Of a stretch of 64,000 nt of DNA, positions 22,197 to 32,810 are shown in pieces (positions within the stretch are counted from its first letter, which is position 1; each line of letters begins with the position of its first letter). The notes under the pieces were generated by a model. It did not search any database. It was not told where the DNA came from and worked only from the letters and a program-made list of their open reading frames with translations. Source of the DNA: Eublepharis macularius (taxonomy: Eukaryota > Chordata > Lepidosauria > Squamata > Eublepharidae); NCBI RefSeq assembly GCF_028583425.1, contig NC_072807.1, positions 30,943,001-31,007,000 on the forward strand, given 5' to 3'. Made by a program: the position numbers and the translations under genes.

Positions 22197-22789
22197 ATTC
22201 AAAAGGAAGCAAAATGAAGAGTGAGGCCAACAAGAAGCAACCCACTCACAGCTTCTTACCCTTTTGCTGCTCCTGCGGGAACAGAAATCTGAACTGGCTG
22301 TTCCAATATTCTGTACAAGGTTGAAAAGTTGTCACTATGTGCTGAGAAGGGCTTTCTATCTTCCTTTCTTGCAAGTCCTTGCAAAGTAGCTAGTGGGTTG
22401 CTGGGCTTGCAATCAGTGAAGGACAAGGAAGAACTCCCAAGGTCTCCTCCCACCCCAGCCCTCAATGGAGTGCCCCCTCCATTGAAAGAAACACTGGGTT
22501 ACAGGAGTTCATTCCTGAGCAGAAAGGAGAGTTTCTTGATTTGTTTATATATTTACTTACTTTCTTTCAGCGAGCTATCGTGAACAGCAAAATTTGCTGT
22601 TAACATCCCAATGTGTTGCATTCAGAAACGTACTGCCACTGCAATCTGAGCCTGTTCTGGCTTTCCTTCATCCCCAGAGGTGTGAGGAGGGAAGTATTGT
22701 GTAGCAGCATTTCTTTCAACAGCGATTTTGTGGTTGCCTATGCCTCCTGTGGCTGCCATTTCAGGGTGGCAGAACTCACCATTCTGTGG

Positions 22790-23006
22790 TAGGGTTGCCA
22801 GCCTCCAGGTAGTGGCTGGAGATCTCCCGAAATTACAACTGGTCTCCAGGCCAGAGATCAGTTCACCTGGAGAAAATGACTACTTTGGGGGGTGGACTCT
22901 ATGGAATTCTGCCATGCCAAGGTCCTTTCCTTCTCCAAACCCCACTTTCTCCAGGTTTCATCCCCCAGATCTCCAGGAATTTTCCAACTGGGATCTGGCA
23001 ACCCTA
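22790..23006. mobile_element. MITE-B copy with TAGGGTTGCC ends
   Basis: 217 bp, nearly collinear with the copy at 21978, with terminal inverted repeats tagggttgccag and ctggcaacccta. It is flanked by a perfect 8-bp duplication ttctgtgg (22782-22789 and 23007-23014). Confidence 0.82.
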
Positions 23007-23307
23007 TTCTGTGGTCTGCAGTAGAAGAGCAAGATTCAGGTCCAGTTGCATCTTGAAACCCAGTTAGATTTCCAGGGTAATACACTGGAAATCTAGCTGG
23101 TCTTTAAGGCGTGACTAGACCTCAATCTTGGGGCTTCTTGGAAGTTGGGGTTTTCTCAATTACAAAAGACAGCCACCCTCAAAGGCAGCATGTTTGTTGA
23201 TTGCCACCAAATTATTACATTTTTTATCCTACAGAGCTCAAGATGGTATGAGTGGTTCTCCCCTCTTTAATTTGGCCTCCATACCAAACCTGTCACGTAG
23301 GTAAGAC

Positions 23308-23600
23308 CAGGGCTTTTTTTCCGGGAAAAGAGGTGGTGGAATTCAAGACCGCGCAATGACATCACTTTGAGTTTTTTAAAGTATAAATTGCCCTCGGCGA
23401 AAATGGTCACATGGCCGGTGGCCCCACCCACTGATCTCCAGACAGAGGGGAGTTTAGATTGCCCTCCACTCCGGCAGCACGGAGGGCAATCTAAACTCCC
23501 CTCTGTCTGGAGATCAGGGGGCAGGGCCACCGGCCATGTGACCATTTTTAAGAGGTGCCGGAACTCTGTTCCACCGCGTTCCTGCTGAAAAAAAGCCCTG
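23308..23600. mobile_element. MITE-A copy 2, hAT-like foldback element
   Basis: 293 bp starting cagggctttttttcc and ending gaaaaaaagccctg, flanked by a perfect 8-bp duplication ggtaagac (23300-23307, 23601-23608). Long inner arms with gaggggagtttagattgccc and its complement make it an almost complete hairpin. Confidence 0.87.
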
Positions 23601-23874
23601 GGTAAGACTAAGAAAGCATGCTTGGACCAAGTTCACCCAGTGGGCATCAGGGCAGAGTGGCATTTTGAACCTGGGTCCTGGTCTGACACTAACTACTACA
23701 CCACAGTGTCTTGTGCTCTATAATGCACAGAAACAAGAATGCATTAGATGTGTTTTTAAGACTTTCTCAGGTCTGGGAGAACCTATAAGGCTGACCAGTA
23801 AACAAAGGATGCAGTCCTAAACATACTTACAAAGGGAATAAGCTCCATTCAGCACAGTGGAACTTGCTTCTGAA

Positions 23875-24133
23875 CAGGGCTTTTTTCTGGGAAAAGAAGT
23901 GGTGGAACTCAGTGGGTTGCCCTCGGAGAAAATGGTCACATGGCTGGTGGCCCTGCCCCCTGGTCTCCAGACAAGAGGGGAGATGAGATTGCCCTCCACA
24001 CCACTGGAGCGGCGCAGAGGGCAATCTAAACTCCCCTCTGCCTGGAGACCAGGGGGTGGGGCCACCAGCCATGTGACCATTTCAAGAGGTTCCGGAACTC
24101 CGTTCCCCCGCATTCCCCCTGAAAAAAGCCCTG
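23875..24133. mobile_element. MITE-A copy 3, hAT-like foldback element
   Basis: 259 bp with the same termini, flanked by the perfect 8-bp duplication cttctgaa (23867-23874, 24134-24141). It sits in what looks like a palindromic MITE remnant on the left and abuts the DIRS element on the right with only three bases between. Confidence 0.87.
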
Positions 24134-24144
24134 CTTCTGAATAA

Positions 24145-24356
24145 AAACAGGGTTTCTCACCTGTAACTGTTGATCGTCGAGTCTCTTCTGTGCAGACACA
24201 CATTGGGACTGCGCAGGCGCAGGCCAGCCGCGGAAAAGATTTTTCTAGCTTTTAGAGATGTGAAGGGGACGTTCGGATCCACCGCGCATGCGCGCCGGTG
24301 TTCCCGCCAATTTTGAATGCATATATATCCGAACGTCCCCGACATTCCCTCAGTTC
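24145..24356. repeat. DIRS left inverted terminal repeat with 28-bp outer extension
   Basis: 184 bp (24173-24356) is the inverted counterpart of 29767-29950; the inner ~150 bp is identical and the outer ~30 bp differs. A further 28 bp (24145-24172) has no counterpart on the right arm but is present in the internal complementary region. Confidence 0.9.
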
Positions 24357-24414
24357 ACCTGAGCCGCCGGAGAAACTCAGAAACCAAGCACTCACAGCGG
24401 GGTAGGTGGGAGGG

Positions 24415-24510
24415 AATGTGTGTCTGCACAGAAGAGACTCGACGATCAACAGTTACAGGTGAGAAACCCTGTTTATCGTCTTCGTCCTTCTGTGCAGCCC
24501 CACATTGGGA
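24415..24510. repeat. DIRS internal complementary region
   Basis: 24415-24474 is the exact reverse complement of the left outer end 24145-24204 (60 of 60). 24475-24510 is the reverse complement of the right outer end 29915-29950 (35 of 36). The junction of the two halves is in gtttatcgtc at 24471-24480. This bipartite match is diagnostic of DIRS elements. Confidence 0.92.
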
Positions 24511-24550
24511 GAATAATTAGCATCTCACCAATGGGGGCGGGTGTGAGTGT

Positions 24551-26221
24551 CTACTGGAACAAAGAATGCAGGACAGCCGTGCCAACAGCTGATTCACGCC
24601 GTGCATTCACGTCCACAGAATAGTGTTTGATGAAAGTGTCTGCAGTGGACCATGTCGCAGCTTGGCAGACGTCCCGGAGCGGCACTCCTCGCAGGAAGGC
24701 AGCAGAAGCAGCTTGCACTCGAGTGGAATGAGCGGTAACCAACAAGGGACACTGGACTCCAGCATGCTGATAGCAAAGTTTAATTGTAGACACAATCCAG
24801 CGAGAGATGGACTGGGCAGAAGCAGGTGAGCCCTTGCGAGGGCCAGAGTAACACAAAAACAGGGCAGGAGATTTCCTGAAGCATTTGGTGCGATGTAAAT
24901 AAAACAATAAAGCACGCTTTACATCCAATGTGTGTAGTGCTCGTTCCCCTGGGGATGAGGGTGATGGAAAAAAGGAAGGGAGGACCACCTTTTGCTGTAG
25001 GTGAAATTTGGACACCACCTTGGGCAGAAATTCCATGCTAGTGTGGAGCATGACCGTACCAGGGAAAAACTGCAGGAAGGGAGGGTCACACCTCAGAGCA
25101 GACAGCTCCCCAACACGCCTAGAGGACGTGACTGCCACCAGAAAGGCCACCTTTTGAGTGAGTAAAGGCAAGGGACAGGTGGAAAGGGGCTCGAAGGGCC
25201 GGAGCATCAGCTGGGAGAGTACCAGGGACAGACTCCACTGAGGAATCGGCGGGACCCTAGGAGGGAAGGTCTTGAACAGGCCCTTTAGGAACTGCTTGGA
25301 AAGCCAGTGAGTAAAAACGGTCTTTCCATCAATCTGCTCATGAAAAGCAGAGATCGCAGCCATGTGGACTTTAATGCTGGAGAAGGCAAGACCCTGTGAG
25401 CACAAGTATAGGAGGTAGTCGAGAATCACAGGCAAAGGGCAATCAAAGGGAGAGACCCCTTTTGAGGCCAGCCACTGGGAAAAACGTGACCACTTCCTCT
25501 GGTAGGATAGCCTGGTGGATGGCTTCCGGGCATTGAGAATGACTTTAAGAACCTCCGAGGAGAGGCCTACTCCGGAGCGCACAGGAGCCAGGCAGCCAGG
25601 CTCAGAACCGCCACATTGTGGTGTCTGACCCCGTCCCTGGTCAATAGGTCCGGGGCCGGCGGAAGTGCTAGGCACCGTCCCCGTGAAAGGGAGAGTAAGA
25701 GCGGGAACCAATCCTGGCGGGGCCACTGTGGGGCAATCAGGATACAGTGGGTGTTGAAGGCCCTTATCCTGGAGAGGACCTTGTGCAGGAGTGGAAAGGG
25801 CGGGAAGGCATAAAAGAGCCCCGGGGACCAGGGTATCTGAAAAGCATCCCCTAGGGAGCGACGGCCAATTCCGGCCCGGGAGCAGAACAGCGGGGCCTGC
25901 TTGTTTTGGGCCGTGGCGAAGAGGTCGATGAGTGGCGTGCCCCATGAGTGGAAGACCTGGTGGAGGTAAACCCTGTTGAGGGACCACTCGTGCTGAGGTA
26001 GAAACACCCTGCTCAGTGTGTCTGCTGCGGTGTTGAGCTCCCCGGCAATATGAACGGCCCTGGGAAGGACGTTGTTGACCATGGCCCACTTCCAGAGAGT
26101 CGTTGCTTCCCTGCAGAGCTTGAGCGAGACCGTTCCTCCCTCCTTGTTGAGGTAATAGCAGGCTGTGGTATTGTCCGACAGGACCTGAACCCTCCTGTTC
26201 CGAACGACATCTGCAAAACAA
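24551..26221 (-). mobile_element. DIRS tyrosine recombinase region (fossil)
   Basis: The frame carries a phage-integrase-like C-terminal domain with the family signatures SSRRVGELSAL, HSTRVQA (HxxR) and a late Tyr in FIKHYSVD, preceded by an N-terminal core-binding-like segment (RKPSTRLSYQRKWSRF). The upstream part of the frame overlaps the end of the reverse transcriptase region in another frame, as is usual in DIRS. The recombinase proper probably occupies about 24551-25650. Confidence 0.88.
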
Positions 26222-27465
26222 GCAAGGGAGTAACGGATCGCTCTAAGCTCCAAAAGGTTTATGTGCATGGATGCCTCAGTTGGGGACCAGACACCTTGGG
26301 CTGAGAGCTGCCCACAGCGCCCTCCCCATCCCAAGTTGGAGGCGTCAGTAAAGACGGTGACCTCTGCCAGGAAAGGGCCAAAAGGACAACCTTCGGACAG
26401 GTTCTCCGGGACAGTCCACCAGGCCAGGGAGCGCTGCACCACCCTGGGGATGGAGAATTTCTGATGCTGGCCCATAGTGAGGGGGTTGTACCTCCGGACG
26501 AACCAGTTTTGCAGAGGCCTCATATGCAGGCGTGCGAAAAAAACTACCCCTGTGGAGGAGGCCATAAGGCCCAACAACGTTTGGATCAAAAGGGCAGTCT
26601 GGAAACGGTTATGCAGGAAATGATGGGCTAAGGAGGAAAGCCTGGTCAGGCGATCGGGGGGCAGGAAGGCTCTGCCCCGGGGAGAGTCGAGATGAACCCC
26701 AATAAACCTAATGGCTGTGCCAGGAGTAAGGATGGACTTATCTCCATTAACCACCAAGCCCAACCTAGCTAGTACGGACAAGGTGAGGGCAATATGGGCC
26801 TGGAGAGAGTCAGCTGAGGGTCCCACCAGGAGCCAGTCATCCAGGTATGGGTAGATAAAGCATCCCCTGGACCGTAGATATGCCACCACGGTGGCCATGC
26901 ACTTCGTGAAGACCCTGGGTGCAGAGGCCAGCCCAAAGGGCAACACCGTATATTCATACACAGAATCCCCATAGACAAACCGCAGGTACTTCCTGTGGCC
27001 CTCGAAAATGGAGATGTGGAAGTAGGCATCTTTCAAGTCTAGAATAGCTAGCCAAACGCCAACCTCCAGGAGCTCTATAACCCGTGCCAGGGTCAACATC
27101 CGAAATTTCTCAACCTTCAAATAGCTGTTGAGGCCCCTAAGGTCCAAAATGGGCCGGGAACCTCCATCCTTCTTATCCACCAGGAAATACCTCGAATAAA
27201 ATCCCCAAGGGGAAGTAGCGACATTGACCACCCGGACAGCACCTTTGTTCACCAACTCTATAACATTATTGTGTAACACAATATCACAACATGGAGAACA
27301 ACGGGGAGGGAGAGAAAGGGGAGGTGCATCAACAAATAACAATTTGTAACCATGGGCCACAATAGACAGGACCCAAGTGTCAGATGTAACAAGTTGCCAA
27401 CAGGGCAAAAAAGGCCGAAGCCTGTCCAAGAACCGGGCAGCAGAGGGAGTGTCCTCAGAGGCCAA
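25567..27465 (-). mobile_element. DIRS reverse transcriptase, RNase H and methyltransferase-like region (fossil)
   Basis: Reverse transcriptase motifs: WGFYSRYFLVDKKDG, LDLKDAYFHI, VLPFGLASAPRVF and YLDDWLL (about residue 207). RNase H-like block: VFTDASNLGWGG, LLELRAIRYSL, VQVLSDNTTACYYLN and AADTLSR. The downstream block with IDLFATAQNKQAPLF resembles the methyltransferase-like part typical of DIRS. Confidence 0.92.
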
Positions 27466-27486
27466 CAGGGGAGCGTTCAGGCTTAG

Positions 27487-29631
27487 TCAGAAGACCGAGG
27501 GCTTCTGCACCGAGGTCGAAGGCTTGGGCGAAGAGGGCTGTTGTCTGCCCTTGGACCGGCCAGAGCGCCTGGACGAATGACGCTGCTGGGTAGAATAGGA
27601 TCGGTGACCATAGGACTGGCCCGAGAAGAACCGCCCTTGACGCTGCTGGTAAGGCTGATAAGGGGTCTGGTAGGATCGGAACCGACCATAACGATACCTC
27701 GGACCCGACGGCTGAGCTGAGGGGGCGACTCCCAGGGACTTGGCCGTCTGCTGATTTTTCTTCATCAGGGAAAGGGATTCATCCGTCTTCTCCGAGAAGA
27801 GCTGGGGCCCCTCGAACGGGAAATCCTAAACTTTCGCCTTCTTCTCTGGCGGCAGGGCCGTGGACCGGAGCCAGGCGTGCCGACGCAGGACCACTGAAGT
27901 CGCCATCGCTCGCGCTGCAGAGTCGGCGGCGTCCTTGCCAGCTGTCATCTGCTGTTTTGACAGCTTCATGGCCTCGGCTTGGAGGGCCTTAACCAGGTGG
28001 CGGCGATCCTCCGGGAGGTCGGAGAGGTAAGAGGACAGCCTTCTCCACAGGAACAAATTATAGGACCCCATTATAGCTTGGAAATTTGCTATACGGAATC
28101 CCAAGGACGCGGACGAGTAGATCTTCCTGCCCATGCCATCTAGCTTCCTGCCTTCCCGGTCCGCCGGAGCCGAAGAGGAACCATATCGGAACCGAGCCTG
28201 ACCTTCCTCCGCCACGATGGAAGAGGGCTTAGGGTGAGTGAAGAGGTACGGGCAATCATCCTGCTTCAGGCGGTAGTACCGCTCGACCTTCTTTGCCGTC
28301 GGCGGCAGGGACGCCGGTGACTGCCAGAGCGCAAGGGCATTGTCAACGAAATCCTCCACCGGGGGGAACGCCACCGACGCGGGGGACCCAGAATACAGCG
28401 CCTCTAGCAGCTTGCTTTTGGGCTTGGAAGTCGTGGAGGAAACGTCTATCTCCAACGCAGCGGCCATCCTCACCATCTGCTCAGCGAACATTCTATAGTC
28501 GTCGTTTGGGGACGACGAACGAAGCTCACCCACGGTGTCATCCGGGGAAGGGTCAGAAGCCACATCCGAAGAGTATTCTGACGGGGAAGCCAGGCCCTCG
28601 TCATCCTCGGAATCTGAAAATTCTGCCGGCGTTTGGGTCGGAACCGAAGTCCGGCGATCAACTGGGGCTGAAGGATGAGGCGCAGGAACCGAGGAATGGA
28701 CCAGCACGCTAGCCGCAGGAGGAGCAGGCGCAGGGTGCACAATCGGCTGAGCCAGAACGGGAGGCTGCGGAACCGAAGGATGCTGCAGGAAGGGCACGGA
28801 CTGCTGGAACCAGGCCACAAAATCCTGCCAGGAGGCCATGTTCCCTACTCCCGGGACAGACTGGCAAGGAGGCAGAGGAGCGGGCACCGGGGCAGGCCAG
28901 CGAAATGATGCCGGAACCGACGAGGCGGACGGCATCGGAACGGAGGATTCCGAAGGCGCCGGGGCAGACGGCAGGGAACGCTCGAATGACTGATATGGTT
29001 CCGAAAAAGGCGGGAACGGCAGGAATTCCTCCGGAACCGACGGAGGAGGCGTGCGAGGAGGTGACGGGGTGTGGAGACTCACCACATCGTCAGCTATCAG
29101 GACCGGTCTGGGCGGAGTACCGGGAAGCACAGTTGGAGCCGGGGATGGAGCACGGCCCTTGGCTTTTGATTTGGCCTTGGCCTTTTTAGGCGGGGGCTCC
29201 GAAGAAGCCTCTGAGGCCGAAGTTTTGGTCGAGGTCTTCGATTTGGATGACGGACGCTTCTTGGCCTTCCGACTCGAAGGACGATCCACGGAACCGGAGT
29301 CAGATCGGGCCTCCGGAACGGGTTGCCCCGTCGGTTCCGATGGAAGCGGCTCTGGCGACTTACGAGACGGCGCCGGTGACGGAGCGGCGGAGCGGGGCCT
29401 ATCTCCCGATGAGCCCGATGGCTTGGGGGGGAGAAGGTTGGCATCCCACAAGAAGGCACGGAGCCTGGCCTTTCGATCGCTCCTCGCTTTCGGGGTGAAA
29501 GACATGCATACCGCACAACGCTCCACGACGTGCCCCTTGCCCAGGCAGATGAGACAGAGGTCATGGCCATCCGAGTGTGTCATTTTCGTTCCGCATTTCA
29601 GACACTTTTTAAATAAAGACGTCTGAGACAT
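27487..29631 (-). mobile_element. DIRS gag-like region (fossil)
   Basis: Begins at ATG 29631 with MSQTSLFKKCLKCGTKMTH and a Cys/His cluster (KCGTKM, CLICLGKGHVVERCAVC). A long Ser/Pro/Lys-rich low-complexity stretch and an acidic segment follow. The composition and place in the element match the DIRS first reading frame. This part is broken, with about one break. Confidence 0.8.
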
Positions 29632-29766
29632 TTTGAACGGTATCTCCCGACAGATGGACACAGGAAAACACCGAATAGCGGAAGAAAACGACCAAAGAAC
29701 TCCGAAGAGACGCTGAGAGACAACGAACGCTAGACAATAAGAACCTTTTCGACGGCGGCGAAAAAG

Positions 29767-29950
29767 GAACTGAGGGAATGTCGGGGACGTTCGGATATAT
29801 ATGCATTCAAAATTGGCGGGAACACCGGCGCGCATGCGCGGTGGATCCGAACGTCCCCTTCACATCTCTAAAAGCTAGAAAAATCTTTTCCGCGGCTGGC
29901 CTGCGCCTGCGCAGTCCCAATGTGGGGCTGCACAGGAGGACGAAGACGAT
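29767..29950. repeat. DIRS right inverted terminal repeat
   Basis: 184 bp starting at gaactgagggaatgtcgggg and ending gacgaagacgat, the inverted counterpart of 24173-24356. It is the upstream (5') end with respect to the reading frames. Confidence 0.9.
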
Positions 29951-32230
29951 CCATGTTTATGATCGTACTGTAAGTGCGCACTCTAGAATGTGCCATGACC
30001 ATATTCTAAAACCTTGAGCAGTGTATATTCAGACAGGAAGTGCTATGCCACTGATGCCTAAAAACTGAAGACAGGAAATGACTGTTAGATCGATGCCACT
30101 TAGAACGTTTTAAACGATGCACAACTAACCGCTAGTAGAGAAAGGTTGCTCTTTTTCTTGATGTGTCTGATTCAGCATAACTATATTTAGGTTCATATGG
30201 GAAAGTCCCTATGTATGAAAACGAAAGAATGTTGAACAAACATCACCCATCGAAATATACAGACTCCAATGGGAAAGCATTTGTGACGGGAAAGAATTGC
30301 ACTCCACTCAAGAGCTGGAGTTGCAAGAACTATTTTTAACAGGGTTTCCAACTGGCCACTAGAGGGAAAAAATAGTGCTTTTGATCACAGAGGTATGACC
30401 TGCAGTAATTAGCATAGGAATGTATTTTTAAAGATAAAGGCTCAACTACAAAGGTCAGTTTGTAAAGAGTTAATATTCTTTTCCTTACAAGGGTTTATAA
30501 TCTTTCATACACATATATTCTTAGAATGAATTAATAGTGCAAAGTGCCTTTTTGCAATCCCCCCTTCTTTTCTTCTCTATTGTTCAACTTTTGCTGAAAG
30601 CTGTTTTTCAGAGAGAGACAGAACAGCATAACTGGCCGAAAATGTTTCTCTTTTCTCAGTTGTTTAGGAAACTTAAGATAAGGCCACATTCTTTGAGCTA
30701 CTGTCTCACGAGAAGGGAGGAATAGATACAACACTTTTGATTCTAAGGTTTGGAAGTCAGCAAGAAGTGAGAAATTCAGAGTCAGCAAAGGATAGTGACC
30801 AAATAAGGGGAATGAAAAGGTCACATTGATCGCGAGACTAGTTAGAGAACTGAGAAGTAGCCAATTGAAACAACTGTAGAGATCAGATGTATGTAAAGGA
30901 CCAATTGCAAATTGTTCAGCAGGCAGTCCCTTTTGTATTAGAAAAATGTTTTTAAAACTGCTTGTAAGCTTTATGTTCTTTGGTACTCATGGCTTCTTTG
31001 AAAGCTGGGTACCCATACTGCAATATTCAATACAATCATTGAAAAGAAGCACTTGTCTGTCTCCTCCTTTTGCTCTACAGAATCTGGGTAAGGGCAGAAG
31101 GGCATTTTTGTGTAACAAGTTCATTGGCAATCCTGATTTCAAAGGTAAAATGTTGGTTTTTAAGGTGCCCCAGGACTCTTCTTTTTAAACGGAACTCAGA
31201 TTCTTTTCTTAAATTAAGATTAGGACAGAAATAAATTATCTCCTATTTGACTTGTGCTTATATCATCAAGTTATGTTGTCAGAGTCCTCCTATCTTTCCC
31301 CTATTTACATTACAGCTCAACCCCCCCTCTACAATCAAAGCACGTTTAATGCATTTGATGAAGTGTTATCTCTGGCCTATGACAGGCTTATGCCACAATC
31401 AACAAGTTAACCACAGCAGTCATTCTTGTTATCTTACCGCTGCAGAGGAACACAATTACTCTTCGGTTAATGGGACTAAAGTGGTTTGGAACCAATTAAG
31501 CTAGTTTAACACAATAATGGATGGGACTGTAAAAGCAATCTGCCTTAAACCACTTTAGGCCCATTGACTTCAATTGGCTTTAAATCCAATTACTCTGGTT
31601 GCATTTTGGGTTTGAATGGAACTGTTAATCTTTCCAGACAGATAGAGGGGAGAGCATTTAGCACCTGAAAGAGTCACCAACTCAGCAGAGATTTAGATAT
31701 GGCTAGAACCCTCTTGCTTAGGTGGCTGGTGTTATTGTAGCACACGTGTAAATTTTTTAAGCTGTTCTCCTCTTATTGAGAATACAGCCCTCCTAAGTGA
31801 CACCCTTTCTAAACCCTTCAATGGATTTAGAAGTGTGGAATTTGACTGTAAATTAGCAATCCTTGTACAATTCTTTGGTAATAAAGCTTGTTGAACACAG
31901 TGGGATTTGTACTGTGAAAACAGGTATCTCACAACAGGTAAATGGGTGACAGAGAGACCGTCTCTACCAGAAAAGCTACTTTCTATCTGCAGGGAGAAGT
32001 GTTCTCTCTCCCCACCCCATTTAAACATAGGGCCCCTTCGAAACTGCTATGCCTCAGTTTATTTCCCCATGACTCACGCTGTCATCCGCCTTGAGTCTCA
32101 GCAAGAAAGGTGGACTATACATTTATTGATTGTATTGGATGTATAGTCCCCCGTGAACAGGCTCAGACAATAAGCAATACACATAAAAAAATAAAATAAC
32201 GTAAATAAAGAACAAATTTCGGCTCCATAT
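29951..32230. other. TRIP4-PCLAF intergenic DNA, right part
   Basis: AT-rich DNA with no recognised gene. Degenerate palindromic-MITE fragments lie near 31545-31620 and 31790-31845, and a SINE-type tail near 32085-32200. From 30000 to 31500 nothing was recognised. Confidence 0.5.
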
Positions 32231-32316
32231 GCAGCGCAATCCTATGCAGAGTTACTCCGGTCTAAACTCACTGAAATCAATGGGCTGAGATTGGAGTACG
32301 TCTGCATAGGATTGCC
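32231..32316. repeat. Palindromic MITE (gtgcaatccta family)
   Basis: Left arm gcgcaatcctatgcagagtt pairs with the right arm ending tgcataggattgc. The whole ~86 bp folds into one hairpin. It lies about 270 bp upstream of the PCLAF CCAAT cluster. Confidence 0.75.
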
Positions 32317-32588
32317 TGATAGAGTCGCAGCCTTCAACAAGCGGGCACAAGCCCTGTTCCCGCGTCACTGTGAACGCACGTGTATTGTGCAAGCACGCGC
32401 GTCCCTGCGCTGGATGTCCCAAGAGAATAACCCAACGCATAATAAAAGAAAAATCAAGCGTACGCCAGGCACGAGCTGAAGGTGAGGTCAGCGTAACGTG
32501 TGGACAGGGCGACGTTCTCTCGACACGAATGGCCCGCCCTTGGGGCCTTCAGCTCGCTCATTCAATTCACAAAAAAAGTCACCAAGGT

Positions 32589-32744
32589 CCAATTGTGGGT
32601 GGCACGCGTCTGATTGGTCAGACGGGGACACTCCCTCTCGCCCCAAACTCCGCTCCAGATGCCAGTTTCGCTGTGATTGGCTCGTCGGAGACAGCGCCTG
32701 GGCCAATGGGAGCGGGGCGCGCGCGCGGGAAAGGGCCGCTTGAA
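32589..32744 (+). promoter_or_regulatory. PCLAF promoter: CCAAT boxes, E2F site, CHR-like element
   Basis: Four CCAAT-type sites: CCAAT at 32589-32593, ATTGG at 32613-32617, ATTGG at 32676-32680 and CCAAT at 32703-32707. A consensus E2F site GCGGGAAA is at 32725-32732 and a CHR variant CTTGAA at 32739-32744, in CpG-rich DNA 67-220 bp before the PCLAF ATG. NF-Y plus E2F/CHR is the known layout of DREAM-controlled S/G2 genes, and PCLAF is one of these. No TATA box is visible. Confidence 0.65.
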
Positions 32745-32810
32745 TGGCCCGGCCTCTTCCAGCGGTGCGCGCGCGCGGGGCTGCAGTTGGAGCCTGGCTT
32801 TCGCGGCGAC

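Larger units (their letters stand above)
19871..24144. other. TRIP4-PCLAF intergenic DNA, left part
   Basis: No gene. It holds a palindromic MITE fragment (19893-19976), a SINE split by MITE-A copy 1 (20674-21150), and two TAGGGTTGCC MITEs (21978-22196, 22790-23006). It also holds MITE-A copies 2 and 3. Short open frames here are repeat-derived. Confidence 0.6.
24145..29950 (-). mobile_element. DIRS-type tyrosine-recombinase retroelement (fossil)
   Basis: About 5.8 kb, coding strand minus. Order along the coding strand: inverted terminal repeat (29767-29950), gag-like region, reverse transcriptase and RNase H region, tyrosine recombinase region, internal complementary region (24415-24510), inverted terminal repeat (24145-24356). 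No LTRs and no obvious target duplication, as is usual for DIRS elements, which integrate by recombinase. It is structurally close to whole, with about one break seen in the gag-like part; the other two reading regions look open. Terminal repeats identical over their inner ~150 bp and the perfect 60-bp match of the internal region suggest a recent insertion. It lies between TRIP4 and PCLAF. Confidence 0.92.

Noticed and set aside
23300-24141. A CRISPR-like array from the repeated MITE arms
   Set aside because: Repeats are inverted within elements with individual 8-bp target duplications, in vertebrate DNA; there are no short regular spacers.
28293-29626. Plus-strand frames within the DIRS gag-like region
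   Set aside because: They are antisense shadows of the low-complexity gag-like coding region.
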